NCBI GenBank assembly: GCA_905250115.1
Contig: CAJNOI010000188.1
Coordinates: 62,001-126,000 of the forward strand
Direction: 5' to 3'
Source: Adineta steineri
Taxonomy: Eukaryota > Rotifera > Eurotatoria > Adinetida > Adinetidae
DNA length: 64,000 bases
The notes under the pieces are model-generated. The model had not been told where the DNA came from and searched no databases. It saw only the letters and a list, made by a program, of their open reading frames with translations. The translations under genes were made by a program, and so were the position numbers. Positions 21,734 through 33,362 of the stretch are shown here, piece by piece (position 1 is the first letter of the stretch; each line of letters starts with the position of its first letter).

Positions 21734-22666
21734 TTATATTAAATTTTTCACTAATGTCGAATCATTTTTAAGTGTATGTAATAAATGAAAACAAGATTGA
21801 ATGAAAGAATCATTTGGATCATCTAAATTATGTAAATCTTCAATGATACTCATAGTTAATTTTAATCGAACCAATATATCGAGAATATTGATTTCTTCGA
21901 TGGATAATTGTACTTTTTGTTGATATCCATTTAAAAATAGTTTTGCTCGATGTTTTCCATTTTGTTGATCAATTAATAAATGAAAAAGAGATGTTGCTAA
22001 ATCAGCTATAAATACTGATTGACATGCATCAACAAAATCAATAATAAATATTTTTTGATCATTTCTCACTATTGAATTATTTGTATGAAAATCATTATGA
22101 ATAAGACCACGTTCAAAAGTTTCATTTAAATTAATCAGTTTTTGTTTACATTCAAACAAATTCGATAAGAGAAAAGTATCATCAACTGTAGAAATATTTT
22201 GTTTTTCCCACCATTGATTTGTAAATTCTTCACATTCTTGTTTTATATTATTATTAGATAAATAATTTTTCGAAGCTAATCTCCATTGTCCTAAAAGATA
22301 ACCCATATGATATAAATAATTATCATCTTTATCAAGTATTTCTTTTGTTGGTTCTATTCCTCGAATAAATGTTTGAACAAAAAACAATCGATTATTATCT
22401 TTAAGAAGAATTTGTTCATTTTTAGATAGAATTATTTGAGCACATGGATATTCATATAAATCATGTAGAATATTTTGAAATTTTAAAATCGATTCAAGAT
22501 ATTCAAAACTATGACAATATACAATATATTTAATAATATATTCGATTTTATTAGTTGTAATTAATAAATATGTTTCATCAGGATAATAACCACCTTCTAA
22601 TACAATTAATTTATCTATAGTTAAACTATAATTATTAGTAAGAATATTTACAATTCTATCTTCCAT
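21734..22666 (-). CDS. APH/choline-kinase-fold phosphotransferase, hydroxylysine-kinase-like
   Basis: Single exon of 310 residues. The catalytic loop GLIHNDFHTNN (187-197) has the Brenner-motif aspartate D192 and metal-ligand Asn197, and the IIDFVDA strand has the second metal-binding Asp210, both intact. The N-lobe begins with LEGGYYPDETYLLITTN, where a nucleotide-binding loop is expected, and the ATP lysine is likely in YIIKYIVY. Family members phosphorylate small hydroxyl compounds (choline, homoserine, aminoglycosides, 5-hydroxylysine). The length and the HNDF motif resemble animal HYKK/AGPHD1 and bacterial homoserine-kinase-II-like enzymes. The substrate cannot be decided here. Confidence 0.7.
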   Translation of the reverse strand: MEDRIVNILTNNYSLTIDKLIVLEGGYYPDETYLLITTNKIEYIIKYIVYCHSFEYLESILKFQNILHDLYEYPCAQIILSKNEQILLKDNNRLFFVQTFIRGIEPTKEILDKDDNYLYHMGYLLGQWRLASKNYLSNNNIKQECEEFTNQWWEKQNISTVDDTFLLSNLFECKQKLINLNETFERGLIHNDFHTNNSIVRNDQKIFIIDFVDACQSVFIADLATSLFHLLIDQQNGKHRAKLFLNGYQQKVQLSIEEINILDILVRLKLTMSIIEDLHNLDDPNDSFIQSCFHLLHTLKNDSTLVKNLI

Positions 22667-22766
22667 AATAATCTACAAGAAAAATTTATTAGAAACAATG
22701 ATTTTGTTTGTAAATGAGATTTCGTTATGAAATATGTTTATTTTGTAATTAGTAACGAAAACAAGA

Positions 22767-25009
22767 TTACACATCAATTGTATCTTCTTTATCTGACTGA
22801 TGAGGAATCGTTTTTAAAGCTAAATTTGTTTCAAAAAGAGTTTGAATTGTATTATTACGAACTGCACGAAGATATTCACCATGAAAAATCTAATTAAATA
22901 TAAATAAGAAATATTTGATTCAAGAAAAAAAAGGCACAAACCGGTAAGACTTGATAATTAGTTTTTACAATAAGTCTATATCTCATTGATGTATGTGCAC
23001 TAAAAATACGAATTGAAGATCCATCTGATCTTTGTTGTCTAATTAACATTGAATTTAATATTGGAAGAATAGCAATTCTATTGAAAAATTTAAATATTTT
23101 GTTTCTATTATGAAAAAAATTTCTTTATTAACTAACCTTTGTTTTGTATTAATACCAATGACTCGTAATTGATCTGTATCTGGTAAATTTACTTCTAAAA
23201 CTAAAATAAAAAGATTTGAAATTTTTATTCTTGAATAAATTCTTGAAATATTTACAATCAAAAAGTATATAAGGATAATTTTCATCTGTATTAATTATTT
23301 TACATGTATTTTCACCATAAATTTGATTAAATTCTTGTTTTAAATCGTTTAAAAATCGATTATATGTTTTCTGTTGTGCTCGAATTGATGTTCGATATTG
23401 ATCAGAAATCTAATTTTAAATATAATTAATAGAAAAATAATTCTATAAAAAAAATTTTGTTACTTTTTTAGCAAAAGAAAGCATTTCAGAATTGAGTAAC
23501 GGTGTATCAAATGAAGGTCGATCAATAGATAATGCATAATGAATATCAAATAATTGACGTTGAATTGATTTTGTATAAACACCCAAATCTCCTACAAATA
23601 TTCTTATATAAATAATCCAAATATTCGAATGATAACTTACGAAAAAGAAGTGGAAAGAATTTATGTTGAAGAGTAGAAAAAAGAAGTCGATAATTATAAA
23701 TATTTGAAAGCATCATTCCATGTTGTGCTTGAACAATCCATTGTGGAAATATTTTTTCTTTTTCAATATTATCATTTAATTTTCGACTTAATTCAACAAT
23801 AGTTGAACGACTTTCAAATCTATTTGTTGGATCATTTAAACATAAATAATAAATTAAACGAGAACACAATTTAACATCTGATAAAACACGTCCTTCTAAA
23901 AAATAAAAATAAAAAAAATGGTGTTTTTAATTTAATTTATATAACTAACTATCATTTGGTTTCTTTAGATAATTTTGAATTTTTTCACATATTTCTCTTT
24001 GAAATAATTCATGTGAATAATTATATGATGATATTAAAATAAGTAATTGGCAAATAGAATTGAAATTATCTTGATGAATTCCAATTTCAATTATATATTC
24101 ATTTAATAGTGATAAGATTTCAGTTGAATTTTGATTTGGAGAAGAGTGTTGAATTAATATTAAATATTTAATTATTGATAATGAACAAGATCTTTGTTTA
24201 TAAAGATATTTCAAAAGATTCGAAGACCATAAATCAATAGAAGATGATGATGTAGGTATTTCAATAATTGAATGAAGTGCTAAACATAATTGATTAACTA
24301 ATAATAATGATGAAGATTGATTATCAGATTGAATTATTGAATATAATGAATTTGTTAAATAATTAACAATAGATGTTGATGATAATAAAGATTTAACATT
24401 AGATAAAGAATTATTAGATGAAAGAAAATAAACAAAAAATGTTAATTCACATATTAATGATAATGAACTAAAATTATTGAAAAAAAATTCTTTATTTTAT
24501 AATTTTAGAGAATCTTTTTTTTATTTAACAAACTTTTTATTTAAATTGTTTTGATCTTTTGTAAGATTAGTAATTGAATTTAAAATATCTTTTAAAGCAA
24601 TATCAATATCATATGTAATAAATCGATATATAAAAGAAATTTCTAAATAACGAATATATCGAAGAAGAATAATTAATTGTTCATTAAGATTATTTTCTTT
24701 AAAATCTCCAGTTTGTTTTTTTCTATCATCTTCTAATTGAATAAATTTTGAATTAAATTTTGATGAATTTAATTGATAAATTTCTTTTGTTGATGTTGCT
24801 ATTTGTGTTGAAGGATATTCTAAATGAATTTTATTTAATGAATTATAAAGCCATGTAGAAAATGATGATTCATTCTTATCAGTTGTCTTTAATATTTCTT
24901 GAATATTTTGACTTGATTCAACTAAATCAGATTTACTTATTGATAAATAACGAGAATTTATTAATAAATATTTATTTATTGATTTAACATAACGACAAAT
25001 ATTTAACAT
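22767..25009 (-). CDS. Unrecognised multi-exon gene, possibly mitochondrial helical-repeat protein
   Basis: The first exon (from ATG 25009) encodes a basic N-terminus (MLNICRYVKSINKYLLINSR) that could be a mitochondrial presequence, then Asn/Ser/Leu-rich helices. Further coding blocks follow at about 24470-23946, 23895-23641, 23595-23460, 23408-23275, 23206-23138, 23090-22945 and 22890-22767, with GT-AG introns of about 50-70 bp. The C-terminal blocks (LEVNLPDTDQLRVIGI, then a Ser/Arg-rich segment) end at TAA 22767. The overall shape (presequence, helical middle, compact alpha/beta end) recalls FASTK-domain proteins, but no diagnostic motif was seen. The join between exon 1 and the 24.47-kb block could not be put in phase, so a short exon is missed or the copy is damaged there. 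Confidence 0.45.
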
Positions 25010-26537
25010 CTAAAATTTTATTTATATAAGATAACAATAAAATATTTATTTCTGTTAAAGAGAGACATCTTTTCTTTTATTCGTTCGTTGTATATATATC
25101 TCAGTTTGATATGTTGAATAGTAAACGAATTTATTATTTGATAGAATATAACAACTGATTTATTCTAGAGGATTTATTCGAATAAAATGACTTGTAAATT
25201 ATTTTATCCAATCTTTTATTTTATTTTAACAAGAACCAAATATTATACATCTATTACAATTAATACAAACTAAAATTAAACTATTATTTTAATTAGAAAG
25301 ACATATTTGATTTTTAATAGTTTCTATGTCTAGTTCCCATTATATACTTTCTCTTTATGAAGTTTATGATTTATCAAATTAAAGTGTAATTATTTTATTT
25401 TTTAACAGCAATTTAATAAATAATTCCTCGAGGGTGTCAGTGGATTGATGCTGGTAAAGATGAGATATACATTCATGATTTATAGCCGTTACAGTCACAG
25501 TCATTCACCGAGACCCATTGTAACAGTGACCCTGGATGTTTATACAATTGCCGTGTCTGATATTACTTCTTATTATTTTCTTTCTCGTCTATATATCTCG
25601 TCGTTTCTGTTTTTCTTGATCTTTTTCCTTTGAATATATATTCGTATATTCTTCATTTTGTGCCTCTTTTAAGTTTGTATTAAAGATCGTGCACAAGTGC
25701 AGCTACATATGTACATATATATAAACACACATATATATATATACAGAGAGAGAAGAAACCATTACACCCATCCATCTTGTTTTTAATTTGATATTTAAAA
25801 ACATTTGACTTTGTATTTTAGTTGAAATGATTTAGCCGTTCCATGTGATTACACAGTATTCAATTTGGTATAATTGGTCTTTGTATTAATAAATAAATTA
25901 TTAATTATTCAATTAACACAGAATCTTATTCATTACCTTCAATGAATGTTTAAAAATAAAGAAGAATCATTATCAATTGCTCTTAATTTTGATATTTACC
26001 ATCAACTACATCAGTATACTCGTTTAGTTACATTTTATTTTCTAATGAACAAATTCATATTCATTTATTTGATTCAATAACAGTTTCAACACCATTTATT
26101 CTATTTTCTCTTCAAAAATTCGAATCTTAAGTTGTTAATAATTAGAAAGTTTATTAAAAAAATAGTGCACAGATTATTTTACTACTGGATATACGTATTG
26201 TTGGTTCTTATGAAGAATACTTTAGGATCATGGAAAGAACAAGCATGGAATTCAAGTATTCTTAAAGATAATAAATCAAATTTAATTTTCAAATCAATTG
26301 AAAAAGTAAAATTTTATGTAGAAAAAGGTCTTGTATATTTATTTAATACTTAGACTTTGTGATTTGTATATTTCAAGTATATCAATGTTATGTTATTTTC
26401 CTGAATTCAATACCTTAATTTCAATGAAAACTATTCCTACATCTCCTTAAGGTATTATTTAATTTTATATAAAATATACATTTTTTGGCTTTTTTTATTA
26501 TTCAAACGATGATTTTTTATCTATTTTAGATTATTTA
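25010..26537. other. Intergenic with degenerate coding-like fragments
   Basis: A lone G-rich half-palindrome lies at 25428-25460 (CTCGAGGGTGTCAGTGG). On the plus strand, 25946-26130 reads as protein-like sequence (start FKNKEESLSIALNF) but needs one frame change near 26040. This may be a broken upstream part of the next gene. TA-rich microsatellite at 25712-25742. Confidence 0.35.
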
Positions 26538-27579
26538 ATGGCATCGAATCATAAAGTAATGCCTGATAAATTAGAATTTATATTTACACATGTTCATCAA
26601 ATATTACTAGAAAATAATTTCATTCCTACATTAAATAAAGTAAGAAAATGTACGTCACTAAATATATATACAGTTCACTCTTTTTCAGTATCGAAAAGAT
26701 GCAATTCGACATGCAAAAGATGGAAAAAAAAAATTTACATTATCATATGATATCAACAATATCAAAGTACATGTTAGTTTGATTCAAAAGCAACACAACA
26801 TAGCTACTTTTATCATAGATGTAAGCATAGTATTTTTTAACAAAATAAAAAAATAAAATATATTGTATTTTAGGGAATAAATCTACAACTACATGAAGAA
26901 GATACAATAGATTTAGATGAACTTAAAATTATAAATGAACAAGTTGAGTAAGATATTAGTTTTAATAAATAATTAAATCATTTTTTTTTATAGATTAAAT
27001 GAAAAAACAAATAATAAGATCAACTTAATAATGGAGAATACGATGAACACAATTGCACCTGCATACAATGCTCCATCATCAATTTATATTTCAACATCAG
27101 CGTGTACTTCAACACCATCATATGATCCATCATCATCGTCTTATCCAGCATCAATTTCTTCGTCAATACCATCGTATAGTTCATCATCATGGTACTATCC
27201 AGCATCATCGTCTTATTCATCATCCATTTCTTCGTCAACATCTTCGTATGGTTCATCATCATGGTACTATCCAGCATCATCGTCTTATCCAGCATCCATT
27301 TCTTCGTCAATACCATCGTATAGTTCATCATCATGGTACTATCCAGCATCATCGTCTTATTCATCATCCATTTCTTCGTCAACATCTTCGTATGGTTCAT
27401 CATCATGGTACTATCCATCATCATCGTCTTATTCATCACCCATTTATTCTTCAATACCATCGTATAGTTCATCATCATGGTACTATCCAGCATCAACACA
27501 CACTTCAATATCATGGTATGGTTCCTCATCAAACTGTTCTTCAACGTCACACAATACTCCAACATCATACAATGATTAA
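26538..27579 (+). CDS. Ser/Tyr/Pro repeat protein with unrecognised N-terminal domain
   Basis: Four exons (26538-26639, 26689-26820, 26874-26947, 26994-27579) with introns of 46-53 bp. All phases agree, giving 297 residues. The first 115 residues look like a folded domain (helix DKLEFIFTHVHQILLENN, then strands KKFTLSYDI and IKVHVSLIQK) that I do not recognise. From about residue 130 the protein is about five copies of a 24-residue unit rich in Ser, Tyr and Pro (SSSYPASISSS...SWYYPA), alternating two variants so that the DNA also repeats every 144 bp. Such tails are usually disordered or structural. The ATG could be internal, because coding-like fragments lie upstream. The long frames on the other strand and frame here are by-products of the repeat. 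Confidence 0.55.
27120..27500. repeat. 72-bp tandem repeat encoding Ser/Tyr units
   Basis: Five 72-bp units with strong period-two similarity (units 1 and 3, and units 2 and 4, are nearly identical), containing TCATCATCATGGTACTATCC in each. Confidence 0.75.
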
Positions 27580-27744
27580 CACCATACTGTGTTCCAACTT
27601 CATCCTATGATTCAGCACAAATGGTCTAAACAAAAAAAATATTTTATTGAAATGAAAGACAATTTTTTTTTTATAAAAGGAAAAAAACGTTTATTTCTCT
27701 GCTGATGTATAATTAAAATAATATTTTTGTGCTCTTTCTAAGAT

Positions 27745-28960
27745 TCATTTTGTTGAACGATGACGAGATTTCGATGATAATGATGAATAAAAATATTTAT
27801 GTAAATCTTCTTCATTTGAATAAGATAAAATTTTCATTCGATCTTCTTGTAAAATTGATATACAAACAAATATTGTAAATAATGATTGATTATAATTTGT
27901 TATTGTTAATGAATAGACTGAATTAATCCAAATAAGTTCAAGTACACGAAGAATATCATCAAATCGATAAAATTCTCTTTTACAATCAAGTAATAACCAA
28001 CGATAAACAAACAAATTCTTTTCTTCTTCTTCTTTTTGATTAAAATAAATTTTCTTCCAAAGTTCATTATCAATTGAATGAAATAATAAATTAAATAAAT
28101 AAAGACGATGATTTATTTCAATTTGATCTTGATCAAATAATAAATTCATATAACGAGTCATTAATGAACAATATGCAAAATAACTTAATGATTCATCAAT
28201 AAATACATAAACAATTGGAGTTAACATATCACTCATACCTTGACTATAACAAGGATATGGATGATAAACACTATAAGTCATCATTATATTAAATAAGATT
28301 TGTTTTTTTTCTAAAACAAATATTTTTATATTTAAATAAGAAAAATAAATAATAATTACTTTTAATAAATTTAATATGTCTATCAGTACGATGAACATCT
28401 CGTAATATTTTATCAGCTAATACGAGATAAAATTGATCACCACGAGAAATACGTTCTTGCCATACTCGTTTTAATCTATTCATTCAATTACATATATAAA
28501 TATATTAATTCAACGTTTGTTTTTATTTACTTATTATAACGAATTTGTGCTTGATTTTGATAGATTTTTTTGTCATAATTAGTCATTGATGGTGAATAAA
28601 TATTTAATAAATAAGGCCATGTTTGTTGACGTTGTTTATAAGATTGTTTATGATTAGAAATATTTGTTTGTAAATGATTTCTATCAATAAGTGAGCCATC
28701 TTTATTAAATAATCGATTATTATTCGATCGAAAACCAAAACAACTTTTTAATAAATCTATAAAACAAAAAATAATTCTTTATTTCTTTTCTAATATGTTT
28801 ATATTACCTTTGATATTTTTCCATATTTGTCGATGACCATGATGATATTGTTTATGTTTTAGTTCACTATGCATTTTTTTCTTTCTATGTATTAGTTCTG
28901 GTAAATAATATTCTTTTTGCGAATGATTTAAATAGTCCAATGTTGATTTCACCTTTGCTT
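27745..28960 (-). CDS. TBC1D25: TBC-domain Rab GTPase-activating protein, TBC1D25-like
   Basis: Four visible exons in order: about 28960-28809 (the ATG at 28874 is the only in-frame Met), about 28757-28532, about 28479-28360 and 28310-27745, with GT-AG introns of 49-53 bp. The domain shows both GAP fingers: arginine finger in DVHRTDR and glutamine finger in CYSQGMSDM. The later block FVYRWLLLDCKREFYRFDD closely follows vertebrate TBC1D25 (YRWLLLELKREF.FDD), and the N-terminal LLNIYSPSMTNYDKKIY matches its pre-TBC segment. The role would be to stimulate GTP hydrolysis by an endosomal or autophagic Rab. The N-terminal PB1-like part of TBC1D25 was not found, so the 5' end may be incomplete. Confidence 0.7.
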
Positions 28961-29174
28961 TGATTAATACTTCTTATTACAGATCAAATGAATGAATTAC
29001 TTCTTTCCTTTTTTAAGGAAAAAAAACAGATGAGCTGATCAATTGTTTATTGATGTAAGAATAGATCTTTTCTTTGTATATTGAATAATCAAAAGGGAAT
29101 AAACTACATTTCTTTTTCTCATCAAATAAATTCAAAATATAAAAAAAAGACAATTTATCAAAATGGAATATCGA

Positions 29175-30647
29175 TTAGTTCGAAGATTCAATATTTATAG
29201 TTTGTGATTCAACTGCATCGAGATCATCTTGATTTTTTAATTTAATATTTTGTTTCTTAATTCCTTTTTTAACCCAATTTTTTAATAAAATAACAAAAAT
29301 AGCCCCGATAATTAATTGTTCAACATGATAAATAATTAATGGTAATGAAAGTATTCCACTTAAATCTTTATTTGCATTTCCATACAAAGCATTTATTAAT
29401 GGAATTCCCATTGCTAAAGTTTTTGTTGCACCACAAAACATAATTGCAACTGTATCTTTTTGAGAAAATTGCCAATATGGTATTGGTAATCTTGATAGAA
29501 TTATAATTAATAATGAAAAAAATAAATAAATTCCAGCATTAATAAAAATCAAAATAAGAAGATCTTTTTTATGTATTGTTTCAAATGCACCTGTAGCAAA
29601 AGCATTTGAAAATACAGCCCAAACAAGAATTAATAAAGCTAAACTATTTAAATCGGAAAAATAAAATTTTTCATGTAAATATGTCACTTTTTTTGTCCAT
29701 AATAAATGAATTATTTGTCCAATAAATAAAGGAATTAAAACAGTTAAAGCTAAATTTTTAATAATACGACTATAATCTAATTGATTATCACTAGTTGATG
29801 TATTTGACAATGAATCAAATATTGGATTTTTGAGAAAATATAATATTAATGCTGGAGAAATAAATATTCCTAAAATATTTCCAAGAACAGCATTTAATAA
29901 TGCTGCATATTCATTACCCAATGCATTTTTTGTCATAACAACATTACTTGAAATTGTTGTAGATGTTGATGCCATTATTATTATACCAACAATTAATGTT
30001 TTATTTAAAGATAATTTTATTAATAATAAACCAAAAGCATAAATTGTAAATGGAATTATTAATAAACTATAAATTTGAACAAATAAATGAAGACGAATAT
30101 GAAGAATTTCTTTAACAAGTTGTTTTGTTCTTAATGATAAACCACTGAGAAAGAAAATAATTAATACACAACCGATTTTAATAGACCATTCTGAACGAAT
30201 ATATCCACCTGTTTTACCTATATTTGGAAATAAATATGCAAGAAAAATAACCAAAAATAAACCAATAATAAACCAATACTTTCGAATAAGTGGAAAGAAA
30301 TAAGATGAAGTCTTTTTTTTTGATTGTTCATCTTGAATAGTTTGCATATATGTATGAACAGGTAATATCATTGTTGGTAAACAATATAAACAAACAAATT
30401 TTTCATTATAAACAGCACAAATTTGAGGAAAATCTGTTGAAGAGATTGTATCCAATGAAACATTATCAGAAACAATAACAATAACAGAATTATCTTTCAT
30501 TTCATTTAAATATTCTTTTAATAAATCAAGATTGTCAAATTTGTTTACAAATTTGATTTTTGATAGACGTTGATCAGATAAATTTCCAAAACAAATAAGT
30601 GAAAATGAATTTGAATCATCGTTTTTTATTGACATTGGATTTTTCAC
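29175..30647 (-). CDS. SLC10A7: SLC10A7-like (SBF-like) membrane transporter with extra N-terminal domain
   Basis: Single exon, 490 residues. From about residue 122 there are some ten hydrophobic segments. Family signatures are FFLSGLSLRT, ASTSTTISSNVVMTKNALGNEYAALLNAVLGN and CGATKTLAMGIPLINALY, typical of the SBF-like family (PF13593) that includes animal SLC10A7 and bacterial homologues. SLC10A7 is a Golgi/ER protein linked to calcium handling and glycosylation. Unusually, about 120 residues precede the first membrane span. This part (NLDLLKEYLNEMKDNSVIVIVSDN ... IPQICAVYNEKFVCLYCL pattern) resembles the N-terminal domain of the two ART proteins of this window. The frame is intact. Confidence 0.75.
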   Translation of the reverse strand: MKNPMSIKNDDSNSFSLICFGNLSDQRLSKIKFVNKFDNLDLLKEYLNEMKDNSVIVIVSDNVSLDTISSTDFPQICAVYNEKFVCLYCLPTMILPVHTYMQTIQDEQSKKKTSSYFFPLIRKYWFIIGLFLVIFLAYLFPNIGKTGGYIRSEWSIKIGCVLIIFFLSGLSLRTKQLVKEILHIRLHLFVQIYSLLIIPFTIYAFGLLLIKLSLNKTLIVGIIIMASTSTTISSNVVMTKNALGNEYAALLNAVLGNILGIFISPALILYFLKNPIFDSLSNTSTSDNQLDYSRIIKNLALTVLIPLFIGQIIHLLWTKKVTYLHEKFYFSDLNSLALLILVWAVFSNAFATGAFETIHKKDLLILIFINAGIYLFFSLLIIILSRLPIPYWQFSQKDTVAIMFCGATKTLAMGIPLINALYGNANKDLSGILSLPLIIYHVEQLIIGAIFVILLKNWVKKGIKKQNIKLKNQDDLDAVESQTINIESSN

Positions 30648-31604
30648 TTGATTAAATAAAATCTAAACTAAAACAACAAGAATAAAAGTAGTATAATAAT
30701 ATTTCAATTTTTAAGAGAAGAATTCAAAGATAATTGAAAAGATAGAGTTTTACTATTCTTTTCATGTGTTACCTTACTTAGTTATATTTGATATTGTGAA
30801 GTATCTCAAGCATGTTTTAATCATCATCATTCTTATCTATTCTCTTTTTTAACACATTACTTGAAGGTTATTATATAGTAAGGCCTTTATACACGTGTAC
30901 TACTCAATAGTGAGTAACTCACTATACTGAGCGATTCCATTCAATTTTACTTGAAACGTGAATTCGATAAAAAAGAACAAACGATTGTATGTATATTACG
31001 TTATAATACACAACTATGAAACAAGTATAATACAAGAGTTCTGTGCGATTCCTGATGAGTTATTAACTGTATATGACATCAAAATGAATCAAAGTTAACA
31101 AATATTTAGCTTGATATTAAGATTACGATTCAAAACACTCTTCATATTTATTCGATGTTGACGGCGTACATATTAAAGAATATTTTTTTTGCTTGAGTCA
31201 TCAGAAACCACACGAAGGATCTAAGATTGGCATATGTGATTGGAATATTTGCAATTAATACCACTGTTCTGACCTTCGACCGAAAATAATCTTATCATTA
31301 GAGTTACAGAGTGGCTCAAAAGTTATTTTACTGAGAAGACTTGAATAACTTTATTTCTTATTAAGAATACAAGCACTTTTATACTTCAAACCCATACAAA
31401 CAAGATCAATGAGAAGTTTTAGTGATATTTAAGGGTATGAGTCTTTTTTATACCGACATCCACACCCATTCTCAAGATAGTTGGAATTATAAAAAGTAAA
31501 ATGTTTTATTTTTTATTTTAAAAAACACTGTAAAAAATAATTAAAAAATTTCTTGTTTATCTATTTAATAGAAAATCCAGAATAAAATAATTGTTTAATA
31601 TAAA
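30648..31604. other. Intergenic with one telomere-like palindrome
   Basis: No gene seen. AT-rich, with the palindrome at 31429-31476. Confidence 0.5.
31429..31476. repeat. Telomere-like palindrome, degenerate
   Basis: TTTAAGGGTATGAGTC faces ATCCACACCCATTCTCAAG. Short arms; the right boundary CTCAAG mirrors the CTTGAG boundary of other copies. Confidence 0.5.
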
Positions 31605-32213
31605 TTATGCAAGTTCCATAGTTTCATCATTTTCTTTTACTTTTTCATTAACAATATCAAATTCAATTTTTTTGACACTTGTTGATAATACTTCAACTCC
31701 TTTTTCCAGTATAGAATCAGTTTGTCTAAATAGAAATATATTTCGATAATCCTAAGAATAGGAATGTTATTTACCTATCACCACGAACAGCAATAGTTTC
31801 ATATGGTAAAAATTTATCTAACTTTTCTTTAGTTAATACATACATATTGATTTTACTACCTGAATATAAATCAGTAGTTATGGAAGCATAAAGAGCATCA
31901 CGTACTAATTGCTTTGCTTCATCTTCCTAGATATTATAAAAAAAAAGCTATTTATTATTCTTTTTAAACTGAATTAACTTACATTCATATCTTGTTTAAA
32001 ACGATCTTCAATAACAGATAATGATGTATATCCACCAGAACCTAATTGTACAAAGAAAAATGATTTAAATCAAAGGAGATTTTTTTCTATTTTTTACCAG
32101 AAGTAAGATAGGGCATGTAAGAGGCTGTACCGTAAGGTTCAATTGCAGCTATATGAGAACCAGTTACATCAACACCAACAATGATTAAATATGCACCAAT
32201 ATAACCTTTATAT
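31605..32213 (-). pseudogene. PSMB7: Proteasome subunit beta-2 (PSMB7-like), C-terminal half only
   Basis: Four small exons (about 32213-32098, 32041-31982, 31927-31775, 31724-31605) read as the second half of a beta-2 proteasome subunit: GYIGAYLIIVGVDVTGSHIAAI, a PYGT..MPYLTSGSG strand, the EDRF..DM.EDEAKQLV helix, an SGSKINMYVL strand and a charged tail, closely following PSMB7. The N-terminal exons, including the catalytic threonine and its GADTRAT-type strand, are absent from the 600 bp upstream, which contains no beta-subunit sequence. A working subunit cannot be made from what is visible, unless distant exons exist beyond the F-box fragment and GPCR gene. Most likely a relic copy. Confidence 0.65.
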
Positions 32214-32822
32214 CTAATTCAGTGAAAAAGTATAAATAACGGAAATCTATGTTTTTTCTCATATTGTTCAGAAAAGATTTTCTATAGGCAATTTTTATTT
32301 GGTAATATGATCATGACTTCAATGACGACGTAACGAGATACGACCTATCGGATCTAGAAATGATGGATCTCAATCAAAATATACAATAAGATTTTTTATC
32401 TAACTGATGAATTATACAATGATTTAGTTATACTTGATCGTTACTTCTAATTGAACTTTATCAGATTCACATTTTACCCAATGAACCTTATATTGTCTTT
32501 AGTTATATTCCAAGTTCTATCTTCAATAGATTAGGTATTGCATCAAGAAAGAAAACGCTGATTTAAATCACACGAAGCTCAAATTTGAATCATAAATCAC
32601 TTTTAAATCAATTAAATTAAAAAAACCATAAATTGCTTTTTCCCCCTTGATATAAATTTTTTTATATGACACACAAGAGTTGACATTTTTAATGTTATGT
32701 TTATTTGAACGAAATAAATTTATTTTACAAATTTCTACTCATTACATGTGATCATTTTCACATTAATACAGGTATGATTTTTTTCAAAAATACGCAAAAC
32801 AATTTTCATTTTTTTTGATCTT
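32214..32822. other. Intergenic, no gene seen
   Basis: AT-rich sequence upstream of the partial proteasome copy; searched for the missing N-terminal exons on the minus strand without success. Confidence 0.45.
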
Positions 32823-33167
32823 TTAGAATAGCTGTGAAGATATTGTGGCATAGGGAAAATATTCTTGTAAAGAATTTGTACATTTTGCTTCACCACGTAA
32901 TCTTAATTTAATTATTTTGGCACAATTTATTCGTGTAATATCTCTTGTGAAATTATGTGTTACTCGTTCCAAAGATTCATATTTAATATGAAGAACAGTA
33001 TTGTTTTGTAAATATGTTTTGTTATGAATTAGAAATTGTTCTATATAATCATCATGAGCATTGACAATAAAAAGTTCATTAAGACAAGAATATTTGATAA
33101 GAGATAAATTTTGATGATCTGGTTGATAACATTGTTTATACTTTTGAGATTTGTGATTAGTTAAAAA
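32823..33167 (-). pseudogene. F-box/LRR-family 3' fragment next to assembly gap
   Basis: About 110 residues (QKYKQCYQ ... NELFIVNAHDDYIEQFL ... YFPYATIS) align by eye with the last exon of the plus-strand F-box/LRR copy at 48.7-49.1 kb (QKYKQYS ... LLDLVLAHEDYAEQFL ... SHPYFPML). It belongs to the C-terminal end of the rotifer F-box/LRR family. The upstream part is hidden by the 100-N gap, beyond which the sequence is a TA run and then another gene, so the rest of this copy is probably missing. Confidence 0.55.
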
Positions 33168-33267
33168 NNNNNNNNNNNNNNNNNNNNNNNNNNNNNNNNN
33201 NNNNNNNNNNNNNNNNNNNNNNNNNNNNNNNNNNNNNNNNNNNNNNNNNNNNNNNNNNNNNNNNNNN
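33168..33267. other. Assembly gap (100 N) followed by TA microsatellite
   Basis: Exactly 100 N, followed by a run of TATA to about 33292. The size is likely nominal. Confidence 0.95.
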
Positions 33268-33362
33268 ATATATATATATATGTATATATATATCAGATAA
33301 AACAAAAAAGAAAAATCATAACATTGATTAATTAGATTTTTGTATTATTGTAAATTTAAATG

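Noticed and set aside
25428..25560. Fourteenth telomere-like palindrome
   Set aside because: Only the left G-rich arm is clear; no convincing C-rich partner, so it was not counted.
27020..27610. Long minus-strand (Met/Thr-rich) and alternate plus-frame (His-rich) open frames
   Set aside because: By-products of the 72-bp Ser/Tyr repeat. The frame at 27031-27579 is the one continuous with spliced upstream exons.
28519..28735. Start of the TBC gene at the in-frame-looking ATG at 28483
   Set aside because: That ATG lies across the intron end; an AATAG acceptor at 28480 joins the exon in phase to upstream TBC1D25-like sequence.
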